A stretch of 64,000 nt of DNA from Virgibacillus indicus (GCF_002266285.1 NZ_NPMS01000001.1:310001-374000), one strand, 5' to 3'. Positions 1 through 9,918 are shown, counted from the first letter of the stretch. Program-made: numbers and translations. The notes: generated from the sequence alone by a model not told the origin.

Positions 1-1
1 T

Positions 2-556
2 ATAATCGAGTTGCCGGAAGAGGCTGATCAGTTTACATATGATACAGATATAAATTCCTTAGGTAAAAGAGATGTATTATTTATTTACGATCTGCCGCCT
101 GATCTTTCCAGGTTAAAGGAAATCGTAACTGCTGCAAAGCCGGATAATATTTATGCATGTTATTATGTTGAAGACAGTCTTTATTTAAAAGCTTTTCCAT
201 CCAGACAAGAATTTAAATGGTTTTATGCTCTTGTATTAAAAAAGAAAGTGCTTGATTTGAAAACAGAAATGTCAATGATTATGCAGATGAAAGGCTGGGA
301 CAAAGATCGAATTATCTTTATATCGAAGGTGTTTTTTGAATTAGGATTTGTTAAAATAGATAATGGAGTCATTCATGTAATATCAAAACCAGCGAAAAAA
401 GATTTACAGGAATCTGACGTTTATCAAGAACGATTAAATAAAGCACATATTGAAAAAGTATTATATTACTCAACCTATGATGAATTAAAGAAGTGGTTCA
501 CCAATCAGATGGAATATTTGGCGGAACCCGAGGAGGAACTGACCTATGGATTATAA
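2..556 (+). CDS. recJ: RecJ single-strand DNA exonuclease, C-terminal part (5' end outside window)
   Basis: The reading frame is open from the first bases of the window, so only the last 184 or so residues are present. They match the C-terminal region of Bacillaceae RecJ, which lies beyond the catalytic DHH/DHHA1 domains and carries no catalytic residues. RecJ degrades single-stranded DNA 5' to 3' in recombination and mismatch repair. The assignment rests on remembered similarity plus position, since recJ directly precedes apt in B. subtilis. Its stop codon lies 11 bases inside apt, so the two are translationally coupled. Confidence 0.85.
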   Translation: MIELPEEADQFTYDTDINSLGKRDVLFIYDLPPDLSRLKEIVTAAKPDNIYACYYVEDSLYLKAFPSRQEFKWFYALVLKKKVLDLKTEMSMIMQMKGWDKDRIIFISKVFFELGFVKIDNGVIHVISKPAKKDLQESDVYQERLNKAHIEKVLYYSTYDELKKWFTNQMEYLAEPEEELTYGL

Positions 557-1058
557 GGAATATGTTAAGATAGTAGAAGATTGGCCAAAAGAAGGAATTA
601 AATTTAAGGATATAACTCCACTTATGGATAATGGGAAAGCATACAAATCTGCAATTGATGAGATTGTGTCATATGCGAAGGAAAAACAAGTGGATATCAT
701 CGTAGGTCCTGAGGCAAGAGGTTTTATTATTGGATGTCCTGTTTCGTATGCCTTGGAGATTGGCTTTGCACCTGTACGAAAAGAGGGGAAATTACCAAGA
801 GAGGTAATAAAGGTCGAATACGGGCTGGAATATGGCAGCAATGTACTTACAATTCATAAAGATGCGATTAAGCCAGGGCAGCGTGTGTTAATTACAGACG
901 ATCTGCTTGCAACTGGAGGCACCATTGAGGCAACCATCAAACTTGTTGAGGAACTCGGTGGAATTGTTGTGGGGTGTGCATTCATCATTGAACTGAGCTA
1001 TCTTGATGGAATGGATAAGCTCAAAGGCTATGATGTATTAAGGCTAATGTCCTACTAA
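546..1058 (+). CDS. apt: Adenine phosphoribosyltransferase
   Basis: This 170-residue protein has the usual length for Apt, which makes AMP from adenine and PRPP in the cytosolic purine salvage pathway. The PRPP-binding signature [13 protein letters not shown] lies near residues 115-127, and the GPEARGF loop is near residues 57-63. The ATG overlaps the end of recJ, and the ribosome binding site GAGGA lies inside recJ. The recJ-apt-relA order is conserved in Bacillus. A hairpin follows the gene. Confidence 0.97.
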   Translation: MDYKEYVKIVEDWPKEGIKFKDITPLMDNGKAYKSAIDEIVSYAKEKQVDIIVGPEARGFIIGCPVSYALEIGFAPVRKEGKLPREVIKVEYGLEYGSNVLTIHKDAIKPGQRVLITDDLLATGGTIEATIKLVEELGGIVVGCAFIIELSYLDGMDKLKGYDVLRLMSY

Positions 1059-1073
1059 GCAGCATATTAGAAG

Positions 1074-1107
1074 GGTCTGATTGAGTTTCGGAAGTACTCG
1101 TCAGACC
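1074..1107 (+). terminator. Hairpin after apt, possible weak terminator
   Basis: GGTCTGA at 1074-1080 pairs with TCAGACC at 1101-1107, with an inner GAGT/ACTC pairing. It is followed by an AT-rich TATTATTATAT stretch rather than a clean T run, so termination may be partial. A 126-base gap separates it from relA. Confidence 0.45.
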
Positions 1108-1233
1108 TATTATTATATATAATAATACTTAGCTTTCCATAATTAATGGACACATCTTGTCGAAAAGCATATAATTAAAATTATTTACTATATTATCAAA
1201 CATCTTCGAATCAGCGAATAAAGGTGATTATAT

Positions 1234-3435
1234 ATGGCAAAAGACGATATTATAACAATTGAAGATATTATAGAAAAGGCAAGCAAGTATCTTTCAGAAG
1301 AAGATACTGCTTTTATTCGTCATGCTTATGAGTTTGCGAAAAATGCACATGCTGAACAATTCCGAAAATCAGGTGAGCCTTATATTATTCACCCTGTTCA
1401 GGTTGCTGGCATACTTGTCGATCTGGAAATGGACCCGGAAACGATTGCCGGGGGATTTTTACATGATGTCGTTGAAGATACAGATATTACGCTTGAGAAA
1501 ATAGAAGAGGCATTCAACCATGAAGTGGCAATGCTTGTTGATGGGGTTACTAAGCTGGGTAAAATAAAATATAAATCAAAAGAAGCATTACAAGCCGAAA
1601 ACCACCGGAAAATGTTTGTTGCAATGGCCAAGGATATCCGGGTTATTCTAATAAAATTGGCAGACAGACTGCATAATATGCGCACATTGAAACATTTGCC
1701 ACCACAAAAACAACGGAGAATTTCAAATGAAACACTGGAAATTTTCGCACCACTGGCCCACCGTTTGGGAATATCAACGATTAAATGGGAATTGGAAGAT
1801 ACAGCATTACGCTATTTAAATCCACAGCAATATTATCGTATTGTTCAGCTTATGAAGCAGAAAAGGAACCAGCGTGAAACATACATTCAGGAAGTAATGG
1901 ATGAGGTTTCCAATCAGGTAAAGCAAGTTAACATTGAAGCTGAGCTATCCGGCCGTCCCAAGCATTTGTACAGCATTTATCGGAAGATGGTTAAGCAAAA
2001 CAAACAGTTTAATGAAATCTATGATTTACTTGCTGTCCGAATACTTGTAGATAGCATAAAAGATTGCTATGCCGTGCTGGGAATTATTCATACATGCTGG
2101 AAGCCAATGCCTGGACGCTTTAAAGATTATATCGCGATGCCTAAACCAAATCTGTACCAATCATTGCATACGACTGTAATCGGTCCTAAAGGTGATCCGC
2201 TGGAGGTTCAGATTCGAACGAAGGAAATGCATGAGATTGCCGAATATGGAATTGCTGCACATTGGGCATATAAAGAAGGCAAGCAGGTGAGCAGCAATAA
2301 AAAGTCATTTGAAGAGAAGCTTACCTGGTTTAGAGAAATTTTAGAATGGCAAAACGATACACATGATGCTGAAGAATTTATGGAATCACTGAAGGTTGAT
2401 TTATTCTCTGACATGGTTTATGTGTTTACACCAAAAGGGGATGTAATCGAACTGCCTTCTGGTTCGATTCCACTGGATTTTGCTTATAAGATTCACACAG
2501 AAATAGGCAATAAAACTATTGGAGCCAAAATAAATGGGAAAATGGAGCCTCTTGACTATAAATTAAAGAATGGGGATATTATTGAGGTAATGACCTCCAA
2601 GCATTCCTATGGCCCATCTCAGGACTGGCTGAAAATAACCCAAACATCACAGGCAAAAAATAAAATAAGACAATTCTTTAAAAAACAGCGCAGAGATGAA
2701 AATATTGCAAAAGGAAAAGAAGCAATTGATAAGGAAATAAGGGCTTTATCTATCGAACCTAAAGAAGTGTTGACAAATGAAAACCTGCAGCGTGTGCATG
2801 AAAAATTCAACTTTATGAATGATGATGATATGTATGCAGCTGTTGGTTATCAGGGAATAACTGCAGCACTGATAGCCACTCGTCTGACAGATAAGATACG
2901 TGCAGAAAGACAGAAGGAAAAGGAACTTTCCGAAACACTTGAAGAAGTTAAAACAGAAGTCAAACCAAGAAGACCGCAAAAAGGTGATTCCGGCGTAAGA
3001 GTTGAAGGTGTCGATAATCTTCTGGTCCGTCTCTCCAAATGCTGTAATCCGGTTCCTGGAGATAAGATTCTCGGCTATATAACTAAAGGCCGAGGTGTTT
3101 CAGTCCATCGTGCAGATTGTCCAAATGTTCAAACAGAGGAAGCGAAACAGCGATATCTCCATGTAGAGTGGGAAGAGAACCAAACAGAACAAAAACAATA
3201 TCATGTTGATCTTGAAATATCCGGTTATGACCGGCGGGGTCTGTTAAATGAAGTATTGCAGGCAGTAAATGAAACAAAAACAAACATTACACATGTTAAT
3301 GGGCGCTCAGATCGAAATAAAATGGCAATCATTCAAATAACAATCCTTATCCATAATACCAGCCATTTGCGGAGAATTGTTGAAAGAATCAAGCAAATAA
3401 AAGACGTATATACAGTAACAAGGACATTGCAATAA
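1234..3435 (+). CDS. relA: Bifunctional (p)ppGpp synthetase/hydrolase, Rel
   Basis: This is a full-length Rel of 733 residues, against about 734 in B. subtilis. It makes and degrades the stringent-response alarmone (p)ppGpp. The N-terminal HD hydrolase domain keeps H53, H77-D78 and the EDTD motif (81-84), so hydrolysis should be active. A RelA/SpoT synthetase domain follows (about 190-350, with YDLLAVRILV and the Y-Q-S-L-H motif). Next come a TGS domain (about 390-450), the conserved LSKCCNPVPGD zinc-finger-like segment and a C-terminal ACT domain. The start is the ATG after AAAGGTGAT. The long gap after apt suggests that it also has its own promoter. Confidence 0.97.
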   Translation: MAKDDIITIEDIIEKASKYLSEEDTAFIRHAYEFAKNAHAEQFRKSGEPYIIHPVQVAGILVDLEMDPETIAGGFLHDVVEDTDITLEKIEEAFNHEVAMLVDGVTKLGKIKYKSKEALQAENHRKMFVAMAKDIRVILIKLADRLHNMRTLKHLPPQKQRRISNETLEIFAPLAHRLGISTIKWELEDTALRYLNPQQYYRIVQLMKQKRNQRETYIQEVMDEVSNQVKQVNIEAELSGRPKHLYSIYRKMVKQNKQFNEIYDLLAVRILVDSIKDCYAVLGIIHTCWKPMPGRFKDYIAMPKPNLYQSLHTTVIGPKGDPLEVQIRTKEMHEIAEYGIAAHWAYKEGKQVSSNKKSFEEKLTWFREILEWQNDTHDAEEFMESLKVDLFSDMVYVFTPKGDVIELPSGSIPLDFAYKIHTEIGNKTIGAKINGKMEPLDYKLKNGDIIEVMTSKHSYGPSQDWLKITQTSQAKNKIRQFFKKQRRDENIAKGKEAIDKEIRALSIEPKEVLTNENLQRVHEKFNFMNDDDMYAAVGYQGITAALIATRLTDKIRAERQKEKELSETLEEVKTEVKPRRPQKGDSGVRVEGVDNLLVRLSKCCNPVPGDKILGYITKGRGVSVHRADCPNVQTEEAKQRYLHVEWEENQTEQKQYHVDLEISGYDRRGLLNEVLQAVNETKTNITHVNGRSDRNKMAIIQITILIHNTSHLRRIVERIKQIKDVYTVTRTLQ

Positions 3436-3616
3436 GGAAACTCCTTTTTTGGCAGTTAAGAAACTATAACTACTTTCTTACTGCATAAGTGCATAAGGAA
3501 CACTTCGAAGCATTGGCATCGCAGACGAATAGTACTTTTCGTTGAACAAAGGCACTCACCCAACCTTTAGTGAATGCCAAGATTTCTAACAATTGAAGTA
3601 AAGGGGTACCTGTTAT
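3436..3616. other. Intergenic gap relA-dtd with short inverted repeats
   Basis: No gene is visible here. A small AAGGA/TCCTT hairpin followed by six T lies directly after the relA stop and could terminate transcription. Further on, GGCACTCAC (3551-3559) faces GTGAATGCC (3570-3578) with one mismatch. The segment AAACTATAACTACTT near 3463 resembles the end repeat of the element at 24100-24604, so this gap may hold a decayed copy of it. Confidence 0.3.
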
Positions 3617-4063
3617 ATGAAAGCAGTTATACAGCGGGCAAAAAACGCCAGTGTTACAGCAGGAGAAGAAATTACAGGCCAGATAGCTGATGGATTTGTA
3701 GTCCTATTAGGCGTAACATATGAGGATACTCTAGAAGATGTCAAGTATCTGGTAAATAAAATAGTTAACTTACGGGTTTTTGAAGATGAAAATGAGAAAA
3801 TGAATTTATCATTAATTGATGTCGGTGGAAGTATCTTATCAATATCACAGTTTACATTGTATGGTGATACAAGAAAGGGAAGACGGCCAAATTTCCTGAA
3901 TGCAGCAAAGCCCTATCAGGCAAATGAGCTGTATGAATCCTTCAATCAGATGATTCGCGAACAAGATATTACTGTTGAAACAGGAAAGTTTGGTGCTATG
4001 ATGGAAGTCCAATTTACAAATATAGGACCAGTTACTTTAATTTTGGACAGTAAGGAAAAATAA
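3617..4063 (+). CDS. dtd: D-aminoacyl-tRNA deacylase
   Basis: This 148-residue protein is full length for DTD, which removes D-amino acids wrongly attached to tRNA. Both active-site signatures are visible: SQFTLYGD (near residues 77-84) and the C-terminal cis-Gly-Pro loop NIGPVT (near 135-140). An AAAGGGG ribosome binding site precedes the ATG. It follows relA as in B. subtilis (yrvI). A convergent terminator separates it from the amidase gene. Confidence 0.96.
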   Translation: MKAVIQRAKNASVTAGEEITGQIADGFVVLLGVTYEDTLEDVKYLVNKIVNLRVFEDENEKMNLSLIDVGGSILSISQFTLYGDTRKGRRPNFLNAAKPYQANELYESFNQMIREQDITVETGKFGAMMEVQFTNIGPVTLILDSKEK

Positions 4064-4094
4064 CCAAGGGATGGGAGATTGCCATCCCTTGGTT
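4062..4094. terminator. Bidirectional terminator between dtd and the amidase gene
   Basis: AACCAAGGGATGG (4062-4074) pairs perfectly with CCATCCCTTGGTT (4082-4094) across a 7-base loop. The A-rich left side and T-containing right side let it serve both convergent genes. It overlaps the stop codons of both. Confidence 0.85.
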
Positions 4095-5127
4095 ATTCAT
4101 TAGCAAAATATTTACCAAGTCCATTAATAATTCCTGATACAATTTTCTTCTGATATGCACTGGTTTGCAGGAGTGCCTCTTTTTCCTGATTGGAAATAAA
4201 TCCTAATTCCAGCAACACGGAAGGCTTAAAGGCTTGTCTGATAACTAGATAGTCACCATGTGTTTTCCCTCGGTTTTCCGCATCTGTTTCTTTCACAATT
4301 TCTTTTTGAATATAATTAGCTAATTGCTCATATTGCTCATGATAGTAATAAGTTTCTATCCCGTTTACATTTGCAAGTTGCGGGACACTATTATAGTGAA
4401 TGCTGATGAAGGCATCCGTATCCATAATATTTGCAAAGCTTACTCTGCTGCCAAGAGAAATGAATTCATCCTCGGGTCTTGTTAAAAGCACCTCTGCTCC
4501 AAGTATGGTAAGCTCTTTGGCTAATTCCTCTGCTGTAAGATAAGCGATATCTTTTTCATAGGAACCTTTTGCACCGATTGCTCCGACATCACGTCCGCCG
4601 TGTCCCGCATCAATAACAATCGTTTTATTCTTAAATCCGGTAGTTGAAGAGGTCTTATCCTCTCCTAAAAGGTTTTTGTTAATAAAACCTGTAGCTTCAT
4701 CATTTTCAACCTCAAACCAATCACCCTGTTCGGAAATGACGTTAAACACAGCTCCCTTTTCGGCAAAATGAATAATGTCGCTGTCAACAGCTGGATTGCT
4801 GCGAATGTGCGTATTTTCATATTGGATCGTAATGGTATCAGCAGACGGGCTCTCATTATTGGATTCAGTACGAACTGATATGTACTCTGTAGTAACCCAC
4901 CCCGTATTATTATTGAATTGAATTTCTACCCACTCATCCTGCTCTCCGACGATTTGATATACTTCATCTGTATTTGCCTGGCCGATCTGTTCATAGTCCA
5001 AGCCTGGACCATTTCGTATATTCAGGTTATCCACGTTTATAATTGCTTCATCTGCGTGAATGTGTTCAGTAAATAAAAATACACTGAAAAACATGATGAA
5101 AAATAAGGCAGTTTTCTTAACCTGCAA
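4093..5127 (-). CDS. yrvJ: Secreted N-acetylmuramoyl-L-alanine amidase with two SH3b domains
   Basis: The protein has 344 residues. A signal peptide (about 1-25, hydrophobic, ending AHA-like at HADE) is followed by two bacterial SH3 domains (about 28-85 and 97-155) with the N-I-R-x-G-P pattern for wall binding. A C-terminal Amidase_3 domain (about 170-340) follows. Zinc and catalytic residues are visible in DAGHGG, the EKD segment, SIHYNS and the catalytic Glu of LLELGF. It should cleave the amide bond between muramic acid and the stem peptide outside the cell. B. subtilis YrvJ sits in the same place but is larger with more SH3 repeats, so this is a shorter version. Confidence 0.9.
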   Translation of the reverse strand: MQVKKTALFFIMFFSVFLFTEHIHADEAIINVDNLNIRNGPGLDYEQIGQANTDEVYQIVGEQDEWVEIQFNNNTGWVTTEYISVRTESNNESPSADTITIQYENTHIRSNPAVDSDIIHFAEKGAVFNVISEQGDWFEVENDEATGFINKNLLGEDKTSSTTGFKNKTIVIDAGHGGRDVGAIGAKGSYEKDIAYLTAEELAKELTILGAEVLLTRPEDEFISLGSRVSFANIMDTDAFISIHYNSVPQLANVNGIETYYYHEQYEQLANYIQKEIVKETDAENRGKTHGDYLVIRQAFKPSVLLELGFISNQEKEALLQTSAYQKKIVSGIINGLGKYFANE

Positions 5128-5223
5128 GTAAAGTTCCTCCTCTGCAAATTTCTGATTTCTATTTAATAAGTATAATAAAAACTTCTCTTAAAGGCAAAGC
5201 TATTAAAATCAAAGGAGGAGTAA

Positions 5224-5400
5224 ATGATGCGTTTTAGTGAAAAACAATGGAATTCAGCAACTAAGAAAGATATATATGGTGTCAATTTCCATAACTTTTT
5301 GGAAATGGAAGGGGATTCAAATCATATGGAAATTGCAGAGGAATTGGGGATTTCCGTTGGAGAGGTTAAAATGTTAAAGAAAAAAATTAATCGTGCTTGA
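5224..5400 (+). CDS. Small helix-turn-helix protein (58 aa) upstream of hisS
   Basis: This is a short ORF with an excellent ribosome binding site (AAAGGAGG) before ATG-ATG. The C-terminal half reads MEIAEELGISVGEVKMLKK, a typical helix-turn-helix pattern as in sigma-factor or LuxR-like DNA-binding segments. B. subtilis has a small gene (yrzK, from memory) between the amidase gene and hisS, and this may be its counterpart. The -35 box of the hisS leader promoter overlaps its stop codon. Function is unknown. Confidence 0.75.
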   Translation: MMRFSEKQWNSATKKDIYGVNFHNFLEMEGDSNHMEIAEELGISVGEVKMLKKKINRA

Positions 5401-5425
5401 CAATATTGCATGCAAAGCTTAATAT
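5397..5425 (+). promoter_or_regulatory. SigA-type promoter of the hisS-aspS T-box leader
   Basis: TTGACA at 5397-5402 is followed by exactly 17 bases and TAATAT at 5420-5425. Transcription would start near 5432, just before the T-box leader. Confidence 0.8.
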
Positions 5426-5431
5426 AAATTC

Positions 5432-5712
5432 ATTCAAGTTTATAAGAACATTCTCTATAAATAAATTGAAAGTCCGGTGAAGGAAAAAGTAATTAGCAAC
5501 CAATTGGAAAGAGAGAAAATGCCACTGGCTGAAAGCATTTTTACAAATAGGGCTAATGAAAGACATTCCTGAGGATTTATATCGAAATAAAGTAGGTATA
5601 AACGTTTTGCAGGCGTTAACTGTGAAGAGCGGATGTTATTTTACATCAACTAGGGTGGCAACGCGGGTTAACTCTCGTCCCTTATATATTATAAGGGATG
5701 AGGGTTTTTTTG
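5432..5712 (+). promoter_or_regulatory. T-box leader controlling hisS-aspS
   Basis: The T-box core AGGGTGGCAACGCG lies at 5652-5665. A terminator follows: CTCGTCCCTTATA pairs with TATAAGGGATGAG across a short loop, then seven T. Upstream are an AGTA element (near 5488), the AGAGAG motif and the stem I apical sequence CCACTGGCTG. The 3' side of the specifier loop reads GAAAGAC. The same register in the alaS leader reads GAAAGCT, so the specifier is probably GAC (Asp, 5562-5564), although a His codon CAT overlaps it at 5564-5566. Uncharged tRNA should pair with it and block termination. Confidence 0.92.
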
Positions 5713-5740
5713 TATTTAAAATTAAGGGGGTTTTATTCAA

Positions 5741-7027
5741 ATGAATATGAAAGCACCACGTGGTACGGTTGATATTTTACCGGGTGAAGCGAAGAAATGG
5801 CAGTTTGTAGAAAATAAAATTAAACATGTTTGTGACAGGTTTCATTTTGAAGAAATTCGTACACCAATGTTTGAACATACTGAGTTATTCCAGCGTGGAG
5901 TCGGGGATTCCACCGATATTGTTCAAAAAGAAATGTACACCTTTGAGGATCGCGGGGGCAGAAGTTTAACCCTAAGACCTGAAGGAACTGCCTCAGTTAC
6001 CAGAGCCTTTGTTGAGAATAAATTATATGGTGACCCAAGTCAGCCTGTGAAATTATATTATTTTGGTCAAATGTTTCGCTATGAACGCCCGCAAAAAGGC
6101 AGAATGCGGCAATTAAATCAATTCGGAGTAGAAGTTCTCGGAAGTGCAGACCCTGCTGTAGACGCAGAAGTAATTGATTTGGCCATGAGCTGTTATCAGG
6201 AAATGGGATTAAAATCATTGAAACTAGTTATAAACTCCTTAGGTGATAAGGAAAGCAGAACAAATCATCGTGAAGCTTTAGTGGAACATTTTAAACCACA
6301 TAAGGAAGAATTGTGCGCTGACTGTCAGCTGAGACTGACGCAAAATCCATTGCGGATATTGGATTGTAAAAAAGATCGCGACCATCCAGCAATGAAAACT
6401 GCTCCTTCTGTCCTGGAATATTTAAATGAAGAATCGAGAGACTATTTTGATCAGGTAAAAAATTATTTAGATTCTATGGGGATCAGCTATGAGATAGATC
6501 CTAATCTTGTTCGCGGGCTCGATTATTATAACCACACTGCTTTTGAAATAATGAGTGAAGCTAAAGGTTTTGGCGCCATCACTACTTTGGCAGGTGGCGG
6601 CAGATATAATGGCCTAGTGGAAGAACTGGGCGGACCAGCTACACCGGGCATTGGATTTGGAATGGGACTTGAGCGTTTTCTGATGGCACTTGAAGCTGAA
6701 AATGTAGATTTTTCTATTGATGAAAAATTAGATTGCTATTTGGTTGCTGTCGGAGAAAAGGCCGAAAAGGAAGCAGTGCGTCTAGTGCATGAACTGCGGA
6801 AAAATGGGGTCCAAACAGATAAAGATTATCAGGATCGTAAAATGAAGGCTCAATTTAAAGCGGCAGATCGATACAAAGCCAAATATGTACTTATTTTAGG
6901 TGAGGATGAATTGGAGAATCAGGTTATTACTGTAAAAGAAATGGAAACAGGGAAACAAGAAGAACTTCCATTGAATCGTCTAATTGACACCTTGAAAGAA
7001 AAGCTTCCGGGAGGTAGAGAAGAATGA
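5741..7027 (+). CDS. hisS: Histidyl-tRNA synthetase
   Basis: This is a class II synthetase of 428 residues, the usual length, which charges tRNA-His. Motifs seen are PRGTVDILP at the N-terminus, motif 2 ([17 protein letters not shown], near 115-131), the histidine-A loop GLDYYNHT and motif 3 ([10 protein letters not shown]). A C-terminal anticodon-binding domain covers about 330-420. An ATG-AAT-ATG pair offers two starts, and the first has AAGGGGG ten bases upstream. Its stop overlaps the aspS start by four bases (ATGA), which marks a coupled operon under the T-box leader. Confidence 0.97.
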   Translation: MNMKAPRGTVDILPGEAKKWQFVENKIKHVCDRFHFEEIRTPMFEHTELFQRGVGDSTDIVQKEMYTFEDRGGRSLTLRPEGTASVTRAFVENKLYGDPSQPVKLYYFGQMFRYERPQKGRMRQLNQFGVEVLGSADPAVDAEVIDLAMSCYQEMGLKSLKLVINSLGDKESRTNHREALVEHFKPHKEELCADCQLRLTQNPLRILDCKKDRDHPAMKTAPSVLEYLNEESRDYFDQVKNYLDSMGISYEIDPNLVRGLDYYNHTAFEIMSEAKGFGAITTLAGGGRYNGLVEELGGPATPGIGFGMGLERFLMALEAENVDFSIDEKLDCYLVAVGEKAEKEAVRLVHELRKNGVQTDKDYQDRKMKAQFKAADRYKAKYVLILGEDELENQVITVKEMETGKQEELPLNRLIDTLKEKLPGGREE

Positions 7028-8793
7028 ACGAACGTGTATTAGCTGGAGAAATCCGGGAAAAGAATATTGACCAGAAAGTATTACTGAAAGGCTGGGTACA
7101 AAAACGACGAGATTTAGGTGGATTAATTTTCATTGACCTTAGGGACAGGTCTGGAGTTGTTCAGGTTGTTTTCAATCCCGATTATTCTCAGGATGCATTG
7201 GAAATTGCCGAATTGGTTCGAAGTGAATATGTAATTGAAGTAAAAGGTGCTGTTGTCAGAAGGGATGAATCTACAGTTAACCATCTGATGGAAACAGGTA
7301 TGATTGAAGTATTTGCTTCAGATTTGAAGATCCTGAATAAATCGAAAACACCTCCTTTTGCTATTAAAGATAAAACGGACGTATCAGAAGATTTGCGTCT
7401 TAAATATCGTTATATAGATTTACGAAGAAGTCCAATGCAGGAGACATTTAAATTACGTCATCAAACTACGCAATCAGTAAGAAACTTTTTAAATGATAAT
7501 GGGTTTTTAGAAATGGAAACACCAATTCTGACAAAAAGCACACCAGAAGGAGCCAGGGATTACCTGGTACCAAGCCGTGTACATTCAGGTGAATTCTATG
7601 CCTTGCCACAATCACCGCAGTTATTCAAACAATTGATTATGATGAGTGGTTTTGAGAAGTATTATCAAATTGCAAGGTGTTTCCGTGACGAAGATTTACG
7701 TGCTGACCGTCAACCGGAATTTACACAAATTGATATTGAGACTTCATTCATGTCAAGTGATGAAATTATGGAAATGACAGAACAAATGATGAAAAAAATA
7801 ATGAAAGATATTAAAGGTATCGATATTTCATTGCCGCTGATGAGAATGCCATATGATGAAGCAATGCAGCGTTTTGGATCAGATAAACCGGATACAAGAT
7901 TTGACATGGAATTAATACATGTTTCAGATGTCCTTGAAAATTCAGCTTTCAAAGTATTTCAAGGTGCAATTTCCTCGGGAGGAAAGGTATGTTTACTAAA
8001 TGTGAAGGGACAAGCAGCCAATTATTCACGAAAAGATTTAGATAAACTGACTGATTTTGTTAAGGTTTATGATGCAAAAGGACTGGCATGGCTGAAGGCT
8101 GAAGGAAATGAATTAAAAGGTCCGATTGCCAAATTTTTGACTGAGGAAGAAATAATGGGTCTTGTTGACCGTGCCGATGCAAGTGATGGAGATCTATTAT
8201 TATTTGTTTCCGATAAGACTTCTATTGTATATGACAGTCTGGGGGCACTTCGTCTTAAGTTAGGCAAAGAGCTGAATTTGATTGATGAGTCAAAGTTTAA
8301 CTTCCTATGGATAACCGATTGGCCATTATTGGAATATGATGAGGACCTTGGCAGATATTTTGCAGCACATCATCCATTTACTTCACCAGTGGAGGAGGAT
8401 TTGGACAAGTTAACAATTGATCCAGCAAATGTCCGGGCAAATGCATATGACCTCGTATTAAACGGTTATGAATTAGGAGGCGGCTCTCTGCGTATTTATA
8501 AAAAGGAATTGCAGGATCAAATGTTTAAAGTGCTTGGCTTTTCCGAAGAGGAAGCAAATGAGCAATTTGGCTTCCTGCTTGAAGCATTGGAGTATGGTGC
8601 ACCTCCGCATGGCGGAGTTGCCCTGGGATTAGACCGGATTATAATGCTTCTATCCGGAAGAACAAATTTGCGGGATACAATTCTCTTCCCAAAAACAGCT
8701 TCCGCTTCAGATTTATTAACAGATGCACCAAATGAAGTAAGTGAAGCACAATTAATTGAGCTTGCTATTCAGCTGAATGAAAAAAATAACTAG
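7024..8793 (+). CDS. aspS: Aspartyl-tRNA synthetase
   Basis: The protein has 589 residues: an N-terminal OB-fold anticodon domain (1-110), a class II catalytic core with a bacterial GAD insertion (about 290-420), and motif 3 [14 protein letters not shown] near 530. Flipping-loop and motif 2 residues ([17 protein letters not shown]) are intact. It charges tRNA-Asp; discrimination against tRNA-Asn cannot be judged by eye. It is cotranscribed with hisS. Confidence 0.97.
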   Translation: MNERVLAGEIREKNIDQKVLLKGWVQKRRDLGGLIFIDLRDRSGVVQVVFNPDYSQDALEIAELVRSEYVIEVKGAVVRRDESTVNHLMETGMIEVFASDLKILNKSKTPPFAIKDKTDVSEDLRLKYRYIDLRRSPMQETFKLRHQTTQSVRNFLNDNGFLEMETPILTKSTPEGARDYLVPSRVHSGEFYALPQSPQLFKQLIMMSGFEKYYQIARCFRDEDLRADRQPEFTQIDIETSFMSSDEIMEMTEQMMKKIMKDIKGIDISLPLMRMPYDEAMQRFGSDKPDTRFDMELIHVSDVLENSAFKVFQGAISSGGKVCLLNVKGQAANYSRKDLDKLTDFVKVYDAKGLAWLKAEGNELKGPIAKFLTEEEIMGLVDRADASDGDLLLFVSDKTSIVYDSLGALRLKLGKELNLIDESKFNFLWITDWPLLEYDEDLGRYFAAHHPFTSPVEEDLDKLTIDPANVRANAYDLVLNGYELGGGSLRIYKKELQDQMFKVLGFSEEEANEQFGFLLEALEYGAPPHGGVALGLDRIIMLLSGRTNLRDTILFPKTASASDLLTDAPNEVSEAQLIELAIQLNEKNN

Positions 8794-8851
8794 ATATTTT
8801 AACTGTTGGTAAATTGTAATAAATGTAATGAATAATTTATATTTGTAAATA

Positions 8852-8880
8852 TTGAAAATATATAAAGTCTGTGTTAAGAT
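8852..8880 (+). promoter_or_regulatory. SigA-type promoter of the 6S RNA gene
   Basis: TTGAAA at 8852-8857, a 17-base spacer and TAAGAT at 8875-8880. The predicted start near 8887 is just upstream of the closing stem of the 6S RNA. Confidence 0.75.
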
Positions 8881-8886
8881 AAATTT

Positions 8887-9093
8887 ACAAACAAATCATT
8901 AATCCTGATGTGTTCGTCTATTAAAAGTGTTTTGACCGAACAACTGTATACTTGGGAGCTTGAATGGGTTTTTATGTTGCGTGCAAGCCTCAGCTTGCTT
9001 GAGGAAGCATAACATACATAAAACAAAGCACCCACCTGCCTGGAGCGGGATCAAAACTTAAAATTAGACGGCATAATTGGGATTAATAGATAC
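8887..9093 (+). ncRNA. ssrS: 6S RNA (6S-1/BsrA type)
   Basis: The terminal stem ATTAATCC (8898-8905) pairs with GGATTAAT (9080-9087). Conserved blocks known from B. subtilis 6S-1 RNA are readable: CCTGATGTGTT near the 5' end, TTTGACCGAACAAC, GGGTTTTTATG, a CCTCAGCTTGCTTGAGG hairpin and CACCTGCCTGGAGCGGG on the 3' side. The locus matches as well, since bsrA lies directly downstream of aspS in B. subtilis. The RNA folds into a long rod with a central bubble that mimics an open promoter and sequesters SigA RNA polymerase in stationary phase. The ends are approximate. Confidence 0.92.
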
Positions 9094-9096
9094 ATA

Positions 9097-9136
9097 AAAA
9101 ATGGACCTGGATGATTATCCAGGTCCATTTTGTTTT
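9097..9136 (+). terminator. Rho-independent terminator after 6S RNA
   Basis: ATGGACCTGGAT (9101-9112) pairs perfectly with ATCCAGGTCCAT (9117-9128) across GATT, followed by TTTGTTTT. The A run on the left may also let it stop leftward transcription from rsfA. Confidence 0.93.
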
Positions 9137-9249
9137 AAACTAATGATTTTAACTCCAGTTAACTCTTGAACAAAAACTGCCAAGTCCTGTGGAGCGCAAT
9201 ACTAACGTCGCTTTACGGGGTTCCCGCGCTTATGTTCGTACTAAAATAT

Positions 9250-9918
9250 TTAGTTCGATCCTTGAATTAACTGCTGCAGGTTTCCGTTTTTATCCATTCG
9301 AAATGCAGGTGCAGACATGGAGCCCTGATCATCAAGTACAGTCATTTTCCTGGCTCTGTCCATAATCTGAATGAATGCCTGGTAATCTTCCTGAATAGTA
9401 GAAAGCTGCTGTTCTGTTTGTGACAGCTGTTTTTCCAGTGTTTCAACTTTTTCTTTTAAATCAAGATTATCTTTTTGCACTAGCTCTAGTGATGCTTTTG
9501 ATTGATTGGAGGCATGATAATCTTTTTTCATATCCTTCAAAAATCGGATAACCATATCCATTGTAATAGCTGGTTCATTCACCTCGGCTTCAGGCAGGCT
9601 AAACGCTTCATTAGTTTCATATTGTTCAGCATTCTGCGGCAGGGATATAACCGGTTTTCTAATTTTTTGCAGATTTCCAGCCATCGCACGTTTCTTCTCT
9701 TTACGTTGTCTCTTTGCAAGATCAATAGCATTATCATACTTGGTTCGAACCTCTGCATTCCAGCGGAAACCGCATGCTGCAGATGTCCGGTTTAATTTAT
9801 CACCGACTTCGTCAAAAGCATTTAATTGTGTGCTTCCTTCTCTGATATGACGCAAAACGGTTTCTGCCAATAACAAGTCATCCTCATGTGACCAAGCATC
9901 TTGTCTAACTTTCACCAT
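9250..9918 (-). CDS. rsfA: RsfA-family prespore transcription regulator
   Basis: This is a 222-residue protein. The N-terminal Myb/SANT-like DNA-binding domain (about 1-60) contains RQDAWSHEDDLLLAETVLRHI and CGFRWNAEVR, both hallmarks of the RsfA family. A basic linker follows, and residues about 125-190 form a likely coiled coil (LDLKEKVETLEKQL). In B. subtilis, RsfA modulates SigF-dependent genes in the forespore. Other paralogues of this family exist, so the exact orthology is uncertain. The tcdA/yrvM gene that follows 6S RNA in B. subtilis is absent here. Confidence 0.85.
   Translation of the reverse strand: MVKVRQDAWSHEDDLLLAETVLRHIREGSTQLNAFDEVGDKLNRTSAACGFRWNAEVRTKYDNAIDLAKRQRKEKKRAMAGNLQKIRKPVISLPQNAEQYETNEAFSLPEAEVNEPAITMDMVIRFLKDMKKDYHASNQSKASLELVQKDNLDLKEKVETLEKQLSQTEQQLSTIQEDYQAFIQIMDRARKMTVLDDQGSMSAPAFRMDKNGNLQQLIQGSN

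Noticed and set aside
5556..5744. 62-codon forward ORF upstream of hisS
   Set aside because: It lies across the T-box antiterminator and terminator and has no ribosome binding site.
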